Counted from the first letter of the stretch, positions 10,334 to 19,872 are shown. The stretch is 64,000 nt of DNA from Burkholderia lata (GCF_902499335.1 NZ_CABVQK010000004.1:496001-560000); one strand, 5' to 3'. The notes: generated from the sequence alone by a model not told the origin. Made by a program: numbers and translations.

Positions 10334-11356
10334 ATGAGCACCGAGAGCGCACTCCAGGCGACGATCCAGGCACTCGTTCAGGATGGCAAAGGCTTGCTGG
10401 CGGCCGACGAAAGCGGGCCGACCATCGCGAAGCGCTTCAAGACGATCGCGGTCGAATCGACCGAAGAGAACCGCCGCGCATGGCGCACCCTGTTGCTGTC
10501 GACGCCGGGCCTCGGTGAATTCGTCAGCGGCGTGATCCTGTATGAAGAGACGCTCGGGCAATGTGCGGACGATGGCACGCCGTTGCCCGAACTCGCCGCT
10601 CGCCAGCAGATCGTGCCCGGCATCAAGGTCGACGCGGGCAAGATTCCGCTCGCGCTCGCGCCCGGCGACGAAATCACGCAAGGGCTCGATGGGCTTGCGG
10701 CGCGCCTCGACGGCTATCAGCGGCAAGGCGCACGGTTCGCGAAATGGCGCGCGGTGTACAACGTGTCCGCCACGCTGCCGGGCCATGCGGCGATCAAGGC
10801 AAACGCCGAAGCGCTCGCGCGCTATGCGGCGATCTGCCAGGAGGCCGGCGTCGTGCCGATCGTCGAGCCGGAAGTGCTGATGGACGGCGATCATTCGATC
10901 GGCCGCTGCGCGCAAGTGACCGACGCCGTGCTGCACGCCGTGTTCGACGCGCTGCACCGGCACCGGGTCGTGCTGGCGCACATGTTGCTCAAACCGAGCA
11001 TGGTCGTCGCGGGCAGCACGCACACCGCACAGCCGGCCCCCGCCGAAGTCGCGGAGGCGACGGTGCGCCTGTTGCGCAGCACCGTGCCGGCCGAAGTGCC
11101 CGGCATCTTCTTCCTGTCCGGCGGACAGACGCCCGAGGAAGCGACGGCGCATCTCGACGCGATGAATCGCGTTGCCGGGCGGCCGTGGCTGCTGAGCTTT
11201 TCATATGGACGCGCGCTGCAGGAGCCGCCGCTGGCCGCGTGGAAGGGACAGGCGGCCAACGTACGCGCCGCGCAGGATGCGCTGCTGCTGCGCGCACGCC
11301 TGAACGGTGCGGCCTGCCGCGGTCAGTACGACGCCGCGATGGAGCGCACCGCGTGA
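10334..11356 (+). CDS. Class I fructose-bisphosphate aldolase
   Basis: A 340-aa enzyme of the plant/animal-type class I family, with GKGLLAADES near the N-terminus. The Schiff-base lysine is K220 in AHMLLKPSMV, and the late FLSGGQTPEEAT block is typical. It cleaves fructose-1,6-bisphosphate to DHAP and glyceraldehyde-3-phosphate without metal. GGAGG lies 7-8 bp before the ATG. Burkholderia normally also has a class II aldolase elsewhere, so this is probably an accessory isozyme (inference). It converges on fdhA across a terminator. Confidence 0.95.
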   Translation: MSTESALQATIQALVQDGKGLLAADESGPTIAKRFKTIAVESTEENRRAWRTLLLSTPGLGEFVSGVILYEETLGQCADDGTPLPELAARQQIVPGIKVDAGKIPLALAPGDEITQGLDGLAARLDGYQRQGARFAKWRAVYNVSATLPGHAAIKANAEALARYAAICQEAGVVPIVEPEVLMDGDHSIGRCAQVTDAVLHAVFDALHRHRVVLAHMLLKPSMVVAGSTHTAQPAPAEVAEATVRLLRSTVPAEVPGIFFLSGGQTPEEATAHLDAMNRVAGRPWLLSFSYGRALQEPPLAAWKGQAANVRAAQDALLLRARLNGAACRGQYDAAMERTA

Positions 11357-11453
11357 ACGGAGCCGGGCGAATGTCGCCCCGGTCGATCGTTCACGCGTGA
11401 GCTTCTCGCCCGGCTCGATCGCGGGCACTGAGCGCGCGCTTCCCGAACGCACA

Positions 11454-11486
11454 AAGGGCCGAGGCGCTTGAACGCCCCGGCCCCTT
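11454..11486. terminator. Terminator between aldolase and fdhA
   Basis: An 11-bp stem, GGGCCGAGGCG/CGCCCCGGCCC, with one A-C mismatch and a 6-nt loop lies between the convergent genes, with short A and T runs on either side. It could serve both strands. Confidence 0.75.
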
Positions 11487-11512
11487 CGATTACCGCGCGG
11501 TGGTCGGTCGCG

Positions 11513-12709
11513 TTACGCGGCCAGCAACCCGTGCGGGTCGATGACGAATTTGCGCGGCGCGCCACCGTCGAACTTCTTGTAGCCTTCCGGCGCCTGGTCG
11601 AGCGAAATCACTTCGACGTTGACGATCTTCGCGATCGGCAGCCGGTCGAACAGGATCGCCTGCATCAGGTTGCGGTTGTACTTCAGCACCGGCGTCTGGC
11701 CCGTGAAGAACGAGTGCGACTTCGCCCAACCGAGGCCGAAGCGGATGCTCAGGCTGCCGTGCTGCGCGGCCTTGTCCTTCGCGCCCGGATCGTCCGTCAC
11801 GTACAGGCCCGGGATGCCGATCGCGCCGGCCGGCCGCGTGATTTCCATCAGCGAGTTCAGCACCGTCGCGGGCGCTTCCTCCGAATGGCCCGACGAGCCG
11901 TGCCCGTGTGCCTCGAAGCCGACGCAGTCGACCGCGCAGTCGATCTCGGGCACACCGAGAATCTGCTCGATCTGCTCGCCGAGCGATGCGTCCTTCGACA
12001 GGTCGACCGTCTCGAAGCCCATCGCCCGCGCGTGCGCGAGGCGTTCCGCGTTCATGTCGCCGACGATCGTCACCGCCGCGCCGAGCAGGCGCGCCGAAGC
12101 GGCCGCCGCCATCCCGACCGGGCCCGCGCCCGCGATATAGACCGTCGAGCCCGGCTTCACGCCCGCGCTCACCGCGCCGTGATAACCGGTCGGCAGGATG
12201 TCGGACAGGCAGGTCAGATCGCGGATCTTCGCCATCGCCTGATCGCGGTCGGGGAATTTCAGCAGGTTGAAATCCGCGTACGGCACGAGCACGTACTCGG
12301 CCTGGCCGCCGATCCAGCCGCCCATGTCGACGTAACCATAGGCACCACCCGCACGCGACGGGTTCACGTTCAGGCACACGCCCGTATGCGTGTCCTTGCA
12401 CATCGCGCAGCGGCCGCAAGCCACGTTGAACGGCACCGACACGAGATCGCCGAGCTTCAGCGTCTCGACGTCGCGGCCGATCTCGACCACCTCGCCCGTG
12501 ATCTCGTGACCGAGCACGAGGCCGACCGGCGCAGTCGTGCGGCCGCGCACCATGTGCTGGTCGGAACCGCAGATGTTCGTGCTGACCACTTTCAGGATCA
12601 CGCCGTGGCCGATCGCACGGCCGCTCGGATCGACCATCTTCGGATAATCGATCTTCTGCACTTCGACCTGGCCCGGCCCAAGATAGACGACACCTCGATT
12701 GCTGCTCAT
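11513..12709 (-). CDS. fdhA: Glutathione-independent formaldehyde dehydrogenase
   Basis: A 398-aa zinc-dependent alcohol-dehydrogenase superfamily enzyme, close to Pseudomonas putida FdhA. Visible features are the catalytic-zinc cysteine in NICGSDQHM, the GHEITGEV block, a structural-zinc cysteine cluster near residues 98-113, and a Rossmann motif AGAGPVGMAA. It oxidises formaldehyde to formate with tightly bound NAD. The DMG and sarcosine demethylation steps encoded near the left edge release formaldehyde, so a detoxification link is plausible, although the gene is not in that operon. Confidence 0.94.
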   Translation of the reverse strand: MSSNRGVVYLGPGQVEVQKIDYPKMVDPSGRAIGHGVILKVVSTNICGSDQHMVRGRTTAPVGLVLGHEITGEVVEIGRDVETLKLGDLVSVPFNVACGRCAMCKDTHTGVCLNVNPSRAGGAYGYVDMGGWIGGQAEYVLVPYADFNLLKFPDRDQAMAKIRDLTCLSDILPTGYHGAVSAGVKPGSTVYIAGAGPVGMAAAASARLLGAAVTIVGDMNAERLAHARAMGFETVDLSKDASLGEQIEQILGVPEIDCAVDCVGFEAHGHGSSGHSEEAPATVLNSLMEITRPAGAIGIPGLYVTDDPGAKDKAAQHGSLSIRFGLGWAKSHSFFTGQTPVLKYNRNLMQAILFDRLPIAKIVNVEVISLDQAPEGYKKFDGGAPRKFVIDPHGLLAA

Positions 12710-12963
12710 CGTATTGTCTCCATGTCTCGTTGGATGGCGCCGCGGCGCGCCGGCTCATGCGGCACACGCGCAACGTGCTGTTCGAGAGTAGTCCGGGAGG
12801 CGGGGGCGCCGATGTCTCAAACGCGACACGCGTTTGAACGGCGCCGACATCGATGGCGGAAATGCGAAAGTCGGGTGGGAAACGACGGGAAGGTTGCGCG
12901 CGCGGCGTGACGCGCCGGGGCGGGCCGATCGTGGCGACCGGCCTCCCCTCGCATGGGCAGGCG

Positions 12964-14154
12964 TTACCCGCCCTGATTTTCGCGGATGATCGCGGCGGCG
13001 GCGCTTTCCGCGTCGCTCGCGACGCCATCGTGCACGCGCGTGCTGACGGCCGGCGTCGGCGGCTCGCTGTCGAGCGCGTGGCCGTTGCGGTCGTGCGTGT
13101 CGACCGTCGCGCGCATCGACAGCCCGACGCGCAGCGGATGCGCGGCGAGATCGCGCGCATCGAGCGCGATCACGACCGGCACGCGCTGCACGACCTTGAT
13201 CCAGTTGCCGGCCGCGTTCTGCGACGGCAGCATCGAGAACGCACTGCCCGTGCCCGCCGAGAAGCCCTGCACGCGGCCGCGATAGGTCACGCGCGAGCCG
13301 TACAGATCCGACACCACCTCGACCGGCTGCCCGACGCGCATGTGGCGGATCTGCCCTTCCTTGAAATTCGCCTCGATCCACAGCTGGTTGAGCTGCACGA
13401 TCGACATCAGCGGCACGCCGGGCCCGACCTGCTGGCCGACCTGCACCGAACGCTGCCCGATCGTGCCGTCAACCGGCGCGACGATCGTCGTGCGCTTCAG
13501 GTTCCGGTACGCGAGCTTGAACTGCGCGGCCGCCTGCACGACGGCCGGGCTTTCGTCGACAGGCAGTTTGGTGCCGAGCGCGCGTGCCGCGTCGAGCTGC
13601 GCCTGCGCGGCCGCGAGATTCGCCTGCGCACCGGCGACCGCCGCGCGCGCACGCGCGAGCTCCTCCGGCGCGACGATCTCGACCGACGCGCCCGAACGTG
13701 CGGCGAACGCACGCTGCGCGAGCGACAGGTCGGCCCGCCGCGCATTCACGGCCTCGACGTACATCGTGTTCGAGATCTTCGCGTTCGCGACCTGCCGCAC
13801 CGCCTGCGCGAGCTGCGCCTTCGCCTGCGCGAACGCGACGGACGCCTCGGTGTCGTCGAGCTTCACGAGCGTCTGGCCGGCGCGCACGGCCTGCGTATCG
13901 GCAACCACGACGTCGGTCACCGATCCGGGGATCTGCGCGGCGACCTGGACGATGCTGCCGGCGACGTACGCATCGTCGGTGTCTTCGTAGTAGCGATCGC
14001 TCAGCAGCCAGTATGCGATCCATGCGAGCGCGGCCACCAGCACGACCGCGAAGAACGCGATGAAGCGCTTGCGGCGCGTCGCGCGGCGCGCGTCGAGTGC
14101 CGGGTCGTTCAGTGCGGCCGGCGGCGCGGCGGTATGAAGGTTGTCGTGGTGCAT
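12964..14154 (-). CDS. EmrA/HlyD-type membrane fusion protein of the rhamnolipid export system
   Basis: A 396-aa adaptor with one N-terminal transmembrane helix (~residues 31-50), then two biotinyl-lipoyl-like halves around a long Ala-rich coiled-coil hairpin (~110-215), and a beta-barrel region. This is the EmrA pattern, which links an inner-membrane MFS pump to an outer-membrane channel. Its start overlaps the stop of the outer-membrane factor gene, so the two are translationally coupled. It is the last gene of the rhl operon, where homologous genes accompany rhlABC in Burkholderia. Export of rhamnolipids is inferred from this context. Confidence 0.9.
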   Translation of the reverse strand: MHHDNLHTAAPPAALNDPALDARRATRRKRFIAFFAVVLVAALAWIAYWLLSDRYYEDTDDAYVAGSIVQVAAQIPGSVTDVVVADTQAVRAGQTLVKLDDTEASVAFAQAKAQLAQAVRQVANAKISNTMYVEAVNARRADLSLAQRAFAARSGASVEIVAPEELARARAAVAGAQANLAAAQAQLDAARALGTKLPVDESPAVVQAAAQFKLAYRNLKRTTIVAPVDGTIGQRSVQVGQQVGPGVPLMSIVQLNQLWIEANFKEGQIRHMRVGQPVEVVSDLYGSRVTYRGRVQGFSAGTGSAFSMLPSQNAAGNWIKVVQRVPVVIALDARDLAAHPLRVGLSMRATVDTHDRNGHALDSEPPTPAVSTRVHDGVASDAESAAAAIIRENQGG

Positions 14155-16010
14155 CAGTCGCTTTGCGTAACGATCAGACGATCGTGCTGGAACAGGGGGA
14201 TCGGCGGCATGACCGACGGGCTCGGCGCCGGATTCGCCGCTGCAGTGCGTGCGAGAACGGGGGTGCCGCGCGTTGTCGCGCCGGCGGCCGGCGTGCTTGC
14301 TGCATCGTCACGTCGTGCGGACCCCGCATTCGATGCCGCGACGACCTGCGGCACGGCCCCGCTCGCCGCGCGCGCTTCGGCCGACGGCCCCGCCACGGAT
14401 CGGCTCGCGGTCGGTGTGGTCGCAGTGCCCACGGCGGTCGCTGCGGGCGCGGCGGTCGAAGCGCCTCGCTTCGTCGCCCCGCTACGCGCCCGATGCACGG
14501 CCGGCGCCTGCGCAACCGTCGCGCCCGCATCGAACCCGCCACCCAGCGCGCCGATCAGCCCGACGCGCAGCGTCCGCTGCCGGCCGAGCAACGCGATCAT
14601 CTGCGCGCGCTCGTCGATCAGCGTGAGATCCGCGACATCCACGTCCTTCTGCATCAGCACGCCGCGCCGGTGACGATCGGTCGCGATCTCCACGATCTTC
14701 TGCGCAGCCACGACCGCGTCCTGCTGCTGCGCGACGAGCGTCTGCGACGTCTGCAGCGACGTGACGAACTGCGCGACCTGCCCGAGCGCGTCGTCGACGG
14801 TCTTGTTGTACAGCCCGATCGCCACATCGGCCTGCGCGACGTCCGCACCGAGCTTCGCCTTCAATCGGCCGCGATCGAAGATCGGCAACGAGATCGCCGG
14901 GCCGATGGAGCCGGCGAGCGCGTCGCGCGAGAACAGCGACGCAGGCGTCAGCGCGAACACGCCGCCGAGCGCGACGAGGTTCACGTCCGGATAGAACTGC
15001 GCGCGCGTCGAATCGGCATTCGCGAATGCGGCTTCGACACGCAACCGCGCGGCGACGATGTCGGGCCGGCGGCCCAGGAGATCGGCCGGCAACCGCGCGG
15101 GCAGCGCGCCGCCCGCGAACGCGCCGACGCGCGGCCGCTGCAGCGCGAGCCCGCGCTCGGGGCCGCGGCCCGACAGCACGCCGAGCTGAAGTTGCCCGAG
15201 CTTGATCTGCTCGTCGTTCAGCGCAATCTGCGCGAGCAGCTTGCTGCGCTTGATCGATGCGTCGCTCGCGTCGTATGCGTTGTCGAGCCCGCGCGCGGTG
15301 CGCTCGCGCAGCACGGTCGTCACGCGCTGGCTGACCTTCAGTTTCTGCTGCAGCAGTTCCTGCGTCGCGTACGACTGGTCGAGCTGGCAGTAAACGGTGA
15401 CGATCGCGACCGCCAGCGTGAGCCGTACCTGCTCGGCTTCGACCCGCGCCGCTTCGCGCAACGACATCAGGCTCTTCGTCGCGGCGCGGTTCTTGCCCCA
15501 CAGGTCGAGCTGGTAGGTGAGCCCGACGAACACCGACGACGGCGAGGTGTTCGGATCGCCGAAGATCTCGACCGGTACGCGATAGCCGCCAACCGATACG
15601 TCGGCAACGTCGTTGCCCGGCTTCGGCATCCGCGCACGGCTGACCGTCGCACCGGCCGTGCCCGTCAGCCCCGTCAACGAATCGAACTGCTGAAGCTGCG
15701 CCTGCGCGATTCGCAGCCGCGCCTGCGCGACCTGCAGGTCGGGATTGTTTTGCGATGCCTCGGCGACCAGTGCGTCGAGTTGCGGATCCTTCAACTGCTT
15801 CACCCAGTCGGGCGCGGGCCATGCACCGTTCACGCCAGGGCCGGCCGTGTGTGCGAGCGCATCGTCGGCCGGCGCGCGCAACGACAGCGACGGCAGGAAG
15901 CCCGACGGCACGCATCCGCTCAACGCCAGCGACACCGCCGTGGCGACGATCATCATCGAGCCGCCCTTCACGCTACGCGCCGGCCCCGCCGCTTGTTTCT
16001 CACGCCGCAT
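14154..16010 (-). CDS. NodT-family outer-membrane efflux lipoprotein of the rhamnolipid operon
   Basis: A TolC-like outer-membrane factor of ~618 aa with a lipoprotein signal (hydrophobic stretch ending LALSGC, C~33) and two repeated coiled-coil OEP domains. The C-terminus carries an unusual ~110-residue Ala/Thr/Pro-rich extension of low complexity not needed for the channel fold. The start at 16010 has GTGAGGGG upstream and lies 9 bp after rhlC; an ATG at 15956 would give a shorter signal. Together with the EmrB- and EmrA-type genes it completes a tripartite pump. Confidence 0.9.
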   Translation of the reverse strand: MRREKQAAGPARSVKGGSMMIVATAVSLALSGCVPSGFLPSLSLRAPADDALAHTAGPGVNGAWPAPDWVKQLKDPQLDALVAEASQNNPDLQVAQARLRIAQAQLQQFDSLTGLTGTAGATVSRARMPKPGNDVADVSVGGYRVPVEIFGDPNTSPSSVFVGLTYQLDLWGKNRAATKSLMSLREAARVEAEQVRLTLAVAIVTVYCQLDQSYATQELLQQKLKVSQRVTTVLRERTARGLDNAYDASDASIKRSKLLAQIALNDEQIKLGQLQLGVLSGRGPERGLALQRPRVGAFAGGALPARLPADLLGRRPDIVAARLRVEAAFANADSTRAQFYPDVNLVALGGVFALTPASLFSRDALAGSIGPAISLPIFDRGRLKAKLGADVAQADVAIGLYNKTVDDALGQVAQFVTSLQTSQTLVAQQQDAVVAAQKIVEIATDRHRRGVLMQKDVDVADLTLIDERAQMIALLGRQRTLRVGLIGALGGGFDAGATVAQAPAVHRARSGATKRGASTAAPAATAVGTATTPTASRSVAGPSAEARAASGAVPQVVAASNAGSARRDDAASTPAAGATTRGTPVLARTAAANPAPSPSVMPPIPLFQHDRLIVTQSD

Positions 16011-16018
16011 CGCGCCCC

Positions 16019-16957
16019 TCACCCCTGCTGAACGCGCTGCGCACGCGCGGCCAGACGCGGCCGCGTGCGTTCGAGCGGGCCGAGCCGGCCGAACAGGCCG
16101 TCCGCGACGCCGAACAGGATGCCGGCGAGCTTCGCGCGCTTGTCGCGTTCGACGAGCGCGATCTGCACGATCTGCCACACCGTCAGCAGGTTCGGCACGA
16201 TCGCCACCGGAAAGCGCAGCCCGTATTGCATCCCGAGCTGCACCGCATTGCGTGCGCTGTAGTAGCGCCGTTGCCACGAGTGATTCATCGACGTCATTTC
16301 AAAAGGGCCGATCGCGTGACGCTGCTTCGCGCCGATCCGGTGCGGCAGCACCAGCGACGGCACGACATAGAGCGGCACGTTGCGCGACAGCGCGCGGAAG
16401 CTGTATTCGGTATCGACGTGATCGATGAACAGCGTCTCGTCGAACCGGCCGAGCAGGTCGAACGCGTCGCGCGACACGACGCAGCCCGACGAAATCAGGA
16501 ACGCGCAGCGCTGCGGCGGCGCGCCCGGCTCGATGCGCAGGCGGCGCAGCCCGATCCCGTTGGTCGACAGTTCGGGCAGGAAGCTGCGCGCGTTCTCGTC
16601 GAAGATGCGCGGGCCGGCCAGGAACGCGCGCCCCGCAAGCCCTGCACAGACATCGCGCATCGCGGGGAAATACGCAGCCGGCACCGACGAATCCTGGTCG
16701 AACAGCGCGACGGCATCGATACGGTCGCGAAACAGCACCGCAAGCCCCGCGTTGTACGCGCCCGCGATCCCGCCGCGATTGCCGTGATGCAGCAGCGCGA
16801 TGCCTTCGCGCGCGCACAGCTCGCGGGCCCGCGCATCGGGCTGCGGCGTGTTGTCGACGACGAGCAGCGCGTCGCACGCGTGCCGCCATGCGCCGAGCGC
16901 GTCGAGCTGCGCATCGCTCGGGTGATACAGGATCACGAGTGCGCCGAGTGTCGTCAT
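16019..16957 (-). CDS. rhlC: Rhamnosyltransferase 2 (GT2 family)
   Basis: A 312-aa family 2 glycosyltransferase with N-terminal VILYHPS, a nucleotide-sugar-binding ALFDQDSS motif near residue 95 and the IDHVDTEYSFR block near 185. It adds the second rhamnose from dTDP-L-rhamnose to mono-rhamnolipid. The order rhlA, rhlB, MFS, rhlC, outer-membrane factor, adaptor is the known Burkholderia arrangement. It begins 10 bp after the MFS gene. Confidence 0.92.
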   Translation of the reverse strand: MTTLGALVILYHPSDAQLDALGAWRHACDALLVVDNTPQPDARARELCAREGIALLHHGNRGGIAGAYNAGLAVLFRDRIDAVALFDQDSSVPAAYFPAMRDVCAGLAGRAFLAGPRIFDENARSFLPELSTNGIGLRRLRIEPGAPPQRCAFLISSGCVVSRDAFDLLGRFDETLFIDHVDTEYSFRALSRNVPLYVVPSLVLPHRIGAKQRHAIGPFEMTSMNHSWQRRYYSARNAVQLGMQYGLRFPVAIVPNLLTVWQIVQIALVERDKRAKLAGILFGVADGLFGRLGPLERTRPRLAARAQRVQQG

Positions 16958-16967
16958 GTTCCTCTCC

Positions 16968-18575
16968 TCAATGCCCGAACGACGCCGCCGCGCCGCGCTT
17001 CGGCCGCGTCAGCCACATCATTGCCGCGAGTGCGAGACACGTCATGCTTGCCATCCAGAACATGTCGTTGGTCGCCATCATGTAGGCCTGCTGCATCACG
17101 ACCTGGTGCAGCGTCGACAGCTCGCGCACGCCGTCCACGCCCATCGCGTTCAGCGTGTGCACGAAACGCTGCGTGTTCGCCGACGCGTGCGTGACGGATT
17201 GCGACACGACGTCGTAGTGATAGGTCGCGCGGTTGTCCCACAGCGTCACGCTCATCGCGGTGCCGAACGCGGCCGACAGCGTGCGCAGGAAGTTCGACAG
17301 GCTCGACGCGGCGGCAAGCCGGTCGTCCGGAATGCGCGACAGCGTCGCGGCCGTCAGCGGGATGAAGAAGCACGGCAGCCCGATCCCCTGGATCAGTCCC
17401 GGCGCGGCAATCTGCGCGAACGTCATCTTCAGCGTGAATTGCGCATCCCACGCGAGCACGGCCGCGAATACGAGGAAGCCGAAGGTCGCGAGCACGCGCG
17501 CGTCGAAGCGATGCGCATGCAGCCCGACGAGGATCGAGAACACCAGCGCGAGCACGCCGAGCGACGCGGTCGCGAGCCCCGCGTGAAACGCGTTGTAGCC
17601 CATCACGGCCTGCATCCACAGCGGGAACACGACGCCGACCACCGAGAAACTCATCATCCCGAGCGAGATGATCAGCACGCAGAACGAGAACGTGCGATCG
17701 CGGAACAGGCTGAGATCGACGACGGGATTCGCTTCGCCCGCCTCCCAGATCAGCAGCGACACGATCGAGAGCCCCGCGACCACCGCGAGCGTGACGATCA
17801 GCGGCGAGCCGAACCAGCCGCGATCGTGGCCGAGATCGAGCATCGCCTGCAGCGAGCCGACGCCGATCACGAGCAGCACGATGCCCGGCACGTCGATCGG
17901 GCCGGGCGCGCCGCGTTGCGCGTCGGGGCGCAGCATCGCGGTGCAGACCGCGAACGAGAACAACCCGATCGGCAAATTGATCAGGAAGATCCACGGCCAC
18001 GAGAAGTTATCGACGATCCAGCCGCCGACCACCGGCCCGAAGATCGGCGCGAGCAGCACCGTCATCGCCCACAGCGCGAGCGCGATCGTGCGTTTGTCCG
18101 GCGGGAACGTGCGCAACAGGATCGTCTGCGACAGCGGCACCATCGGCCCGGAAAACAGCCCCTGCAGCGCGCGACAAATCACCAGCACGTGCAGGTCGCG
18201 CGCGAGCCCGCACAGCAGCGACGTCAGCGTGAACAGCAGGATCGCGCCGACGAACAGCCGCAACTCGCCGACACGGCGCGCGAGCCAGCCCGTCAGCGGC
18301 ACCGCGATCGCGGCCGCGACCGAATACGAGCTGATCACCCACGTGCCCTGGCTGTTCGATACGCCGAGACTGCCGGAGATCGCCGGCACCGCGACGTTCG
18401 TCACGGTCGAGTCGAGCACCTCGATGAAGGTCGCGAGCGACAGCGCGAACGTCAGCAGCGCGAGCCGGACGCCGCGCACCGGCTGTGCGGCCGGGGCCGG
18501 GGCCGGGGCCGGGGCCGGCACGTCGAACGCGGACGGCGCGACGGGCCCGTCGTGAAGCGGCGACGCGGTGCTCAT
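16968..18575 (-). CDS. EmrB/QacA (DHA2) family MFS transporter, putative rhamnolipid exporter
   Basis: A 535-aa transporter with 14 predicted membrane segments starting near residue 37. It has the DHA2 signatures LDSTVTNVAVP in helix 1 and a WVISSYSVAAA motif. The cytoplasmic N-terminus carries a Pro-Ala repeat encoded by a hexanucleotide tandem repeat. The start overlaps the rhlB stop by 4 bp (ATGA). It lies between rhlB and rhlC, so rhamnolipid export with the adaptor and outer-membrane factor is the likely job. Confidence 0.92.
   Translation of the reverse strand: MSTASPLHDGPVAPSAFDVPAPAPAPAPAAQPVRGVRLALLTFALSLATFIEVLDSTVTNVAVPAISGSLGVSNSQGTWVISSYSVAAAIAVPLTGWLARRVGELRLFVGAILLFTLTSLLCGLARDLHVLVICRALQGLFSGPMVPLSQTILLRTFPPDKRTIALALWAMTVLLAPIFGPVVGGWIVDNFSWPWIFLINLPIGLFSFAVCTAMLRPDAQRGAPGPIDVPGIVLLVIGVGSLQAMLDLGHDRGWFGSPLIVTLAVVAGLSIVSLLIWEAGEANPVVDLSLFRDRTFSFCVLIISLGMMSFSVVGVVFPLWMQAVMGYNAFHAGLATASLGVLALVFSILVGLHAHRFDARVLATFGFLVFAAVLAWDAQFTLKMTFAQIAAPGLIQGIGLPCFFIPLTAATLSRIPDDRLAAASSLSNFLRTLSAAFGTAMSVTLWDNRATYHYDVVSQSVTHASANTQRFVHTLNAMGVDGVRELSTLHQVVMQQAYMMATNDMFWMASMTCLALAAMMWLTRPKRGAAASFGH
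18491..18518. repeat. Hexanucleotide tandem repeat in the MFS gene
   Basis: Just over four tandem copies of CCGGGG (plus strand) encode the PAPAPAPA segment near residue 20 of the MFS exporter. Copy-number change by slippage would keep the frame and only alter the length of the N-terminal linker. Confidence 0.85.
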
Positions 18576-19855
18576 GCGCCGGCCACCGCTGCTTCGGGCC
18601 GCGCGGCTGCCTGCCTGCGCGCCGGTGCATACCGTTCGATGAAATCGGCGGCGGCGTCGCAGCCGTCCCGCTCGGCCGCAAGCAGTGCGCGGGTACGCGC
18701 CGCGTGCGTTGCAAACGCGGGTTCGCCCAGCACGCGCGCGAGCGCCGCGCCGAGGCGCGCGCCGTCGATCGGACCGTCGACGCGCACGCCGCAGCCGCTC
18801 ACCGCAACGCGTTGTGCGTTGTCGAACTGGTCATGCGCGAACGGTGTCACGACCTGCGCGATCCCGGCTTCGAACGCGAGCGCCGCCGTGCCGATCCCGC
18901 CGTGATGCACGAGCGCGCGGCAGCGCGGCAGCAGCGTGCGCATCGGCACGAAGGGGCGCACCAGCAGCCGGTCGCCGTCCGGCGCCGCATCGTGCGGCGT
19001 CAGCAGGATCCCGCGCGCGCCGGTCGCGCGCAGCGCGTCCGCCACCGCGCGCGCATAGGCCGCGTGATCGACGCGTGTCGAACCGGCCGTGAACACGACC
19101 GGGGGTTCACCGGCCGCGAGATACGCATCGAGTGCCACATCTTCATCGGGTGTCGCAATATCGTTGAACAACGGAAAGCCGCTTTGCAGGTGATTCGACG
19201 GCCAGTCCGGCTGCGGCGGCGCGAACCAGCCGGGGAACAGGCACAGCACGCCGTCGGTCGAATGCAGCCAGCGGCCCAGCACGCGCCGCGCGGGCGAGAG
19301 CCCGAGCTCGCGGCGCACCGCGTTGAGCGCGGGGCCGCACGCGCGATCGAGCACCTGGCGCTCGATCAGCGTCATCAGCGCCGCCTTCACGGGCAGCGGC
19401 CAGCGCGCGGGAATCGTCAGGCGCGGGTGCGTCGGCGGCGCATGCGCGGACAGCAGCGTCGACGGCGACACCTGCACCGACACGTACGGCGTGCCATGCA
19501 GTTCCTGCATGAAGCGCGCGGAAAACGCCCACAGCGTGCCGACGAGCACCGTATCGCCGTCGGTCAGCGCACGCAGCGCGTCGTAATGCGGGCGCAGCGT
19601 CGGCGCGATCACCTGCCACAGCGTGCGGAACGACGTGCGCGAATCCCACAGCGCGGGGTTCGCCATCGCGGCCTCGTATTCGGCCGCGGTGCCGATCGGC
19701 ACGAAGGCGAACCCGCAACGCCGCACGGCCGCCTCGAACGGCGCGTGCGTGCAGAACACGACGTCGTGACCGCGCGCCGCGAGCGTGCGCGCGACGCCGA
19801 GCAGCGGATGCACGTCGCCCGCCGAGCCGATCGCGGTCACGATCATCTTCGCCAT
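18572..19855 (-). CDS. rhlB: Rhamnosyltransferase 1 catalytic subunit
   Basis: A 427-aa GT1-family glycosyltransferase starting MAKMIVTAIGSAGDVHPLLG. The nucleotide-sugar-binding region near the C-terminus contains HHGGIGTAALAFEAG and PFAHDQFDNA. It joins dTDP-rhamnose to 3-(3-hydroxyalkanoyloxy)alkanoic acid made by RhlA, giving mono-rhamnolipid. The chosen start is 17 bp downstream of the methyltransferase-like gene; the longer frame upstream reads through that gene and is not credible. Confidence 0.94.
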   Translation of the reverse strand: MAKMIVTAIGSAGDVHPLLGVARTLAARGHDVVFCTHAPFEAAVRRCGFAFVPIGTAAEYEAAMANPALWDSRTSFRTLWQVIAPTLRPHYDALRALTDGDTVLVGTLWAFSARFMQELHGTPYVSVQVSPSTLLSAHAPPTHPRLTIPARWPLPVKAALMTLIERQVLDRACGPALNAVRRELGLSPARRVLGRWLHSTDGVLCLFPGWFAPPQPDWPSNHLQSGFPLFNDIATPDEDVALDAYLAAGEPPVVFTAGSTRVDHAAYARAVADALRATGARGILLTPHDAAPDGDRLLVRPFVPMRTLLPRCRALVHHGGIGTAALAFEAGIAQVVTPFAHDQFDNAQRVAVSGCGVRVDGPIDGARLGAALARVLGEPAFATHAARTRALLAAERDGCDAAADFIERYAPARRQAAARPEAAVAGA

Positions 19856-19872
19856 CGTGCGCCTCGCGGGGT

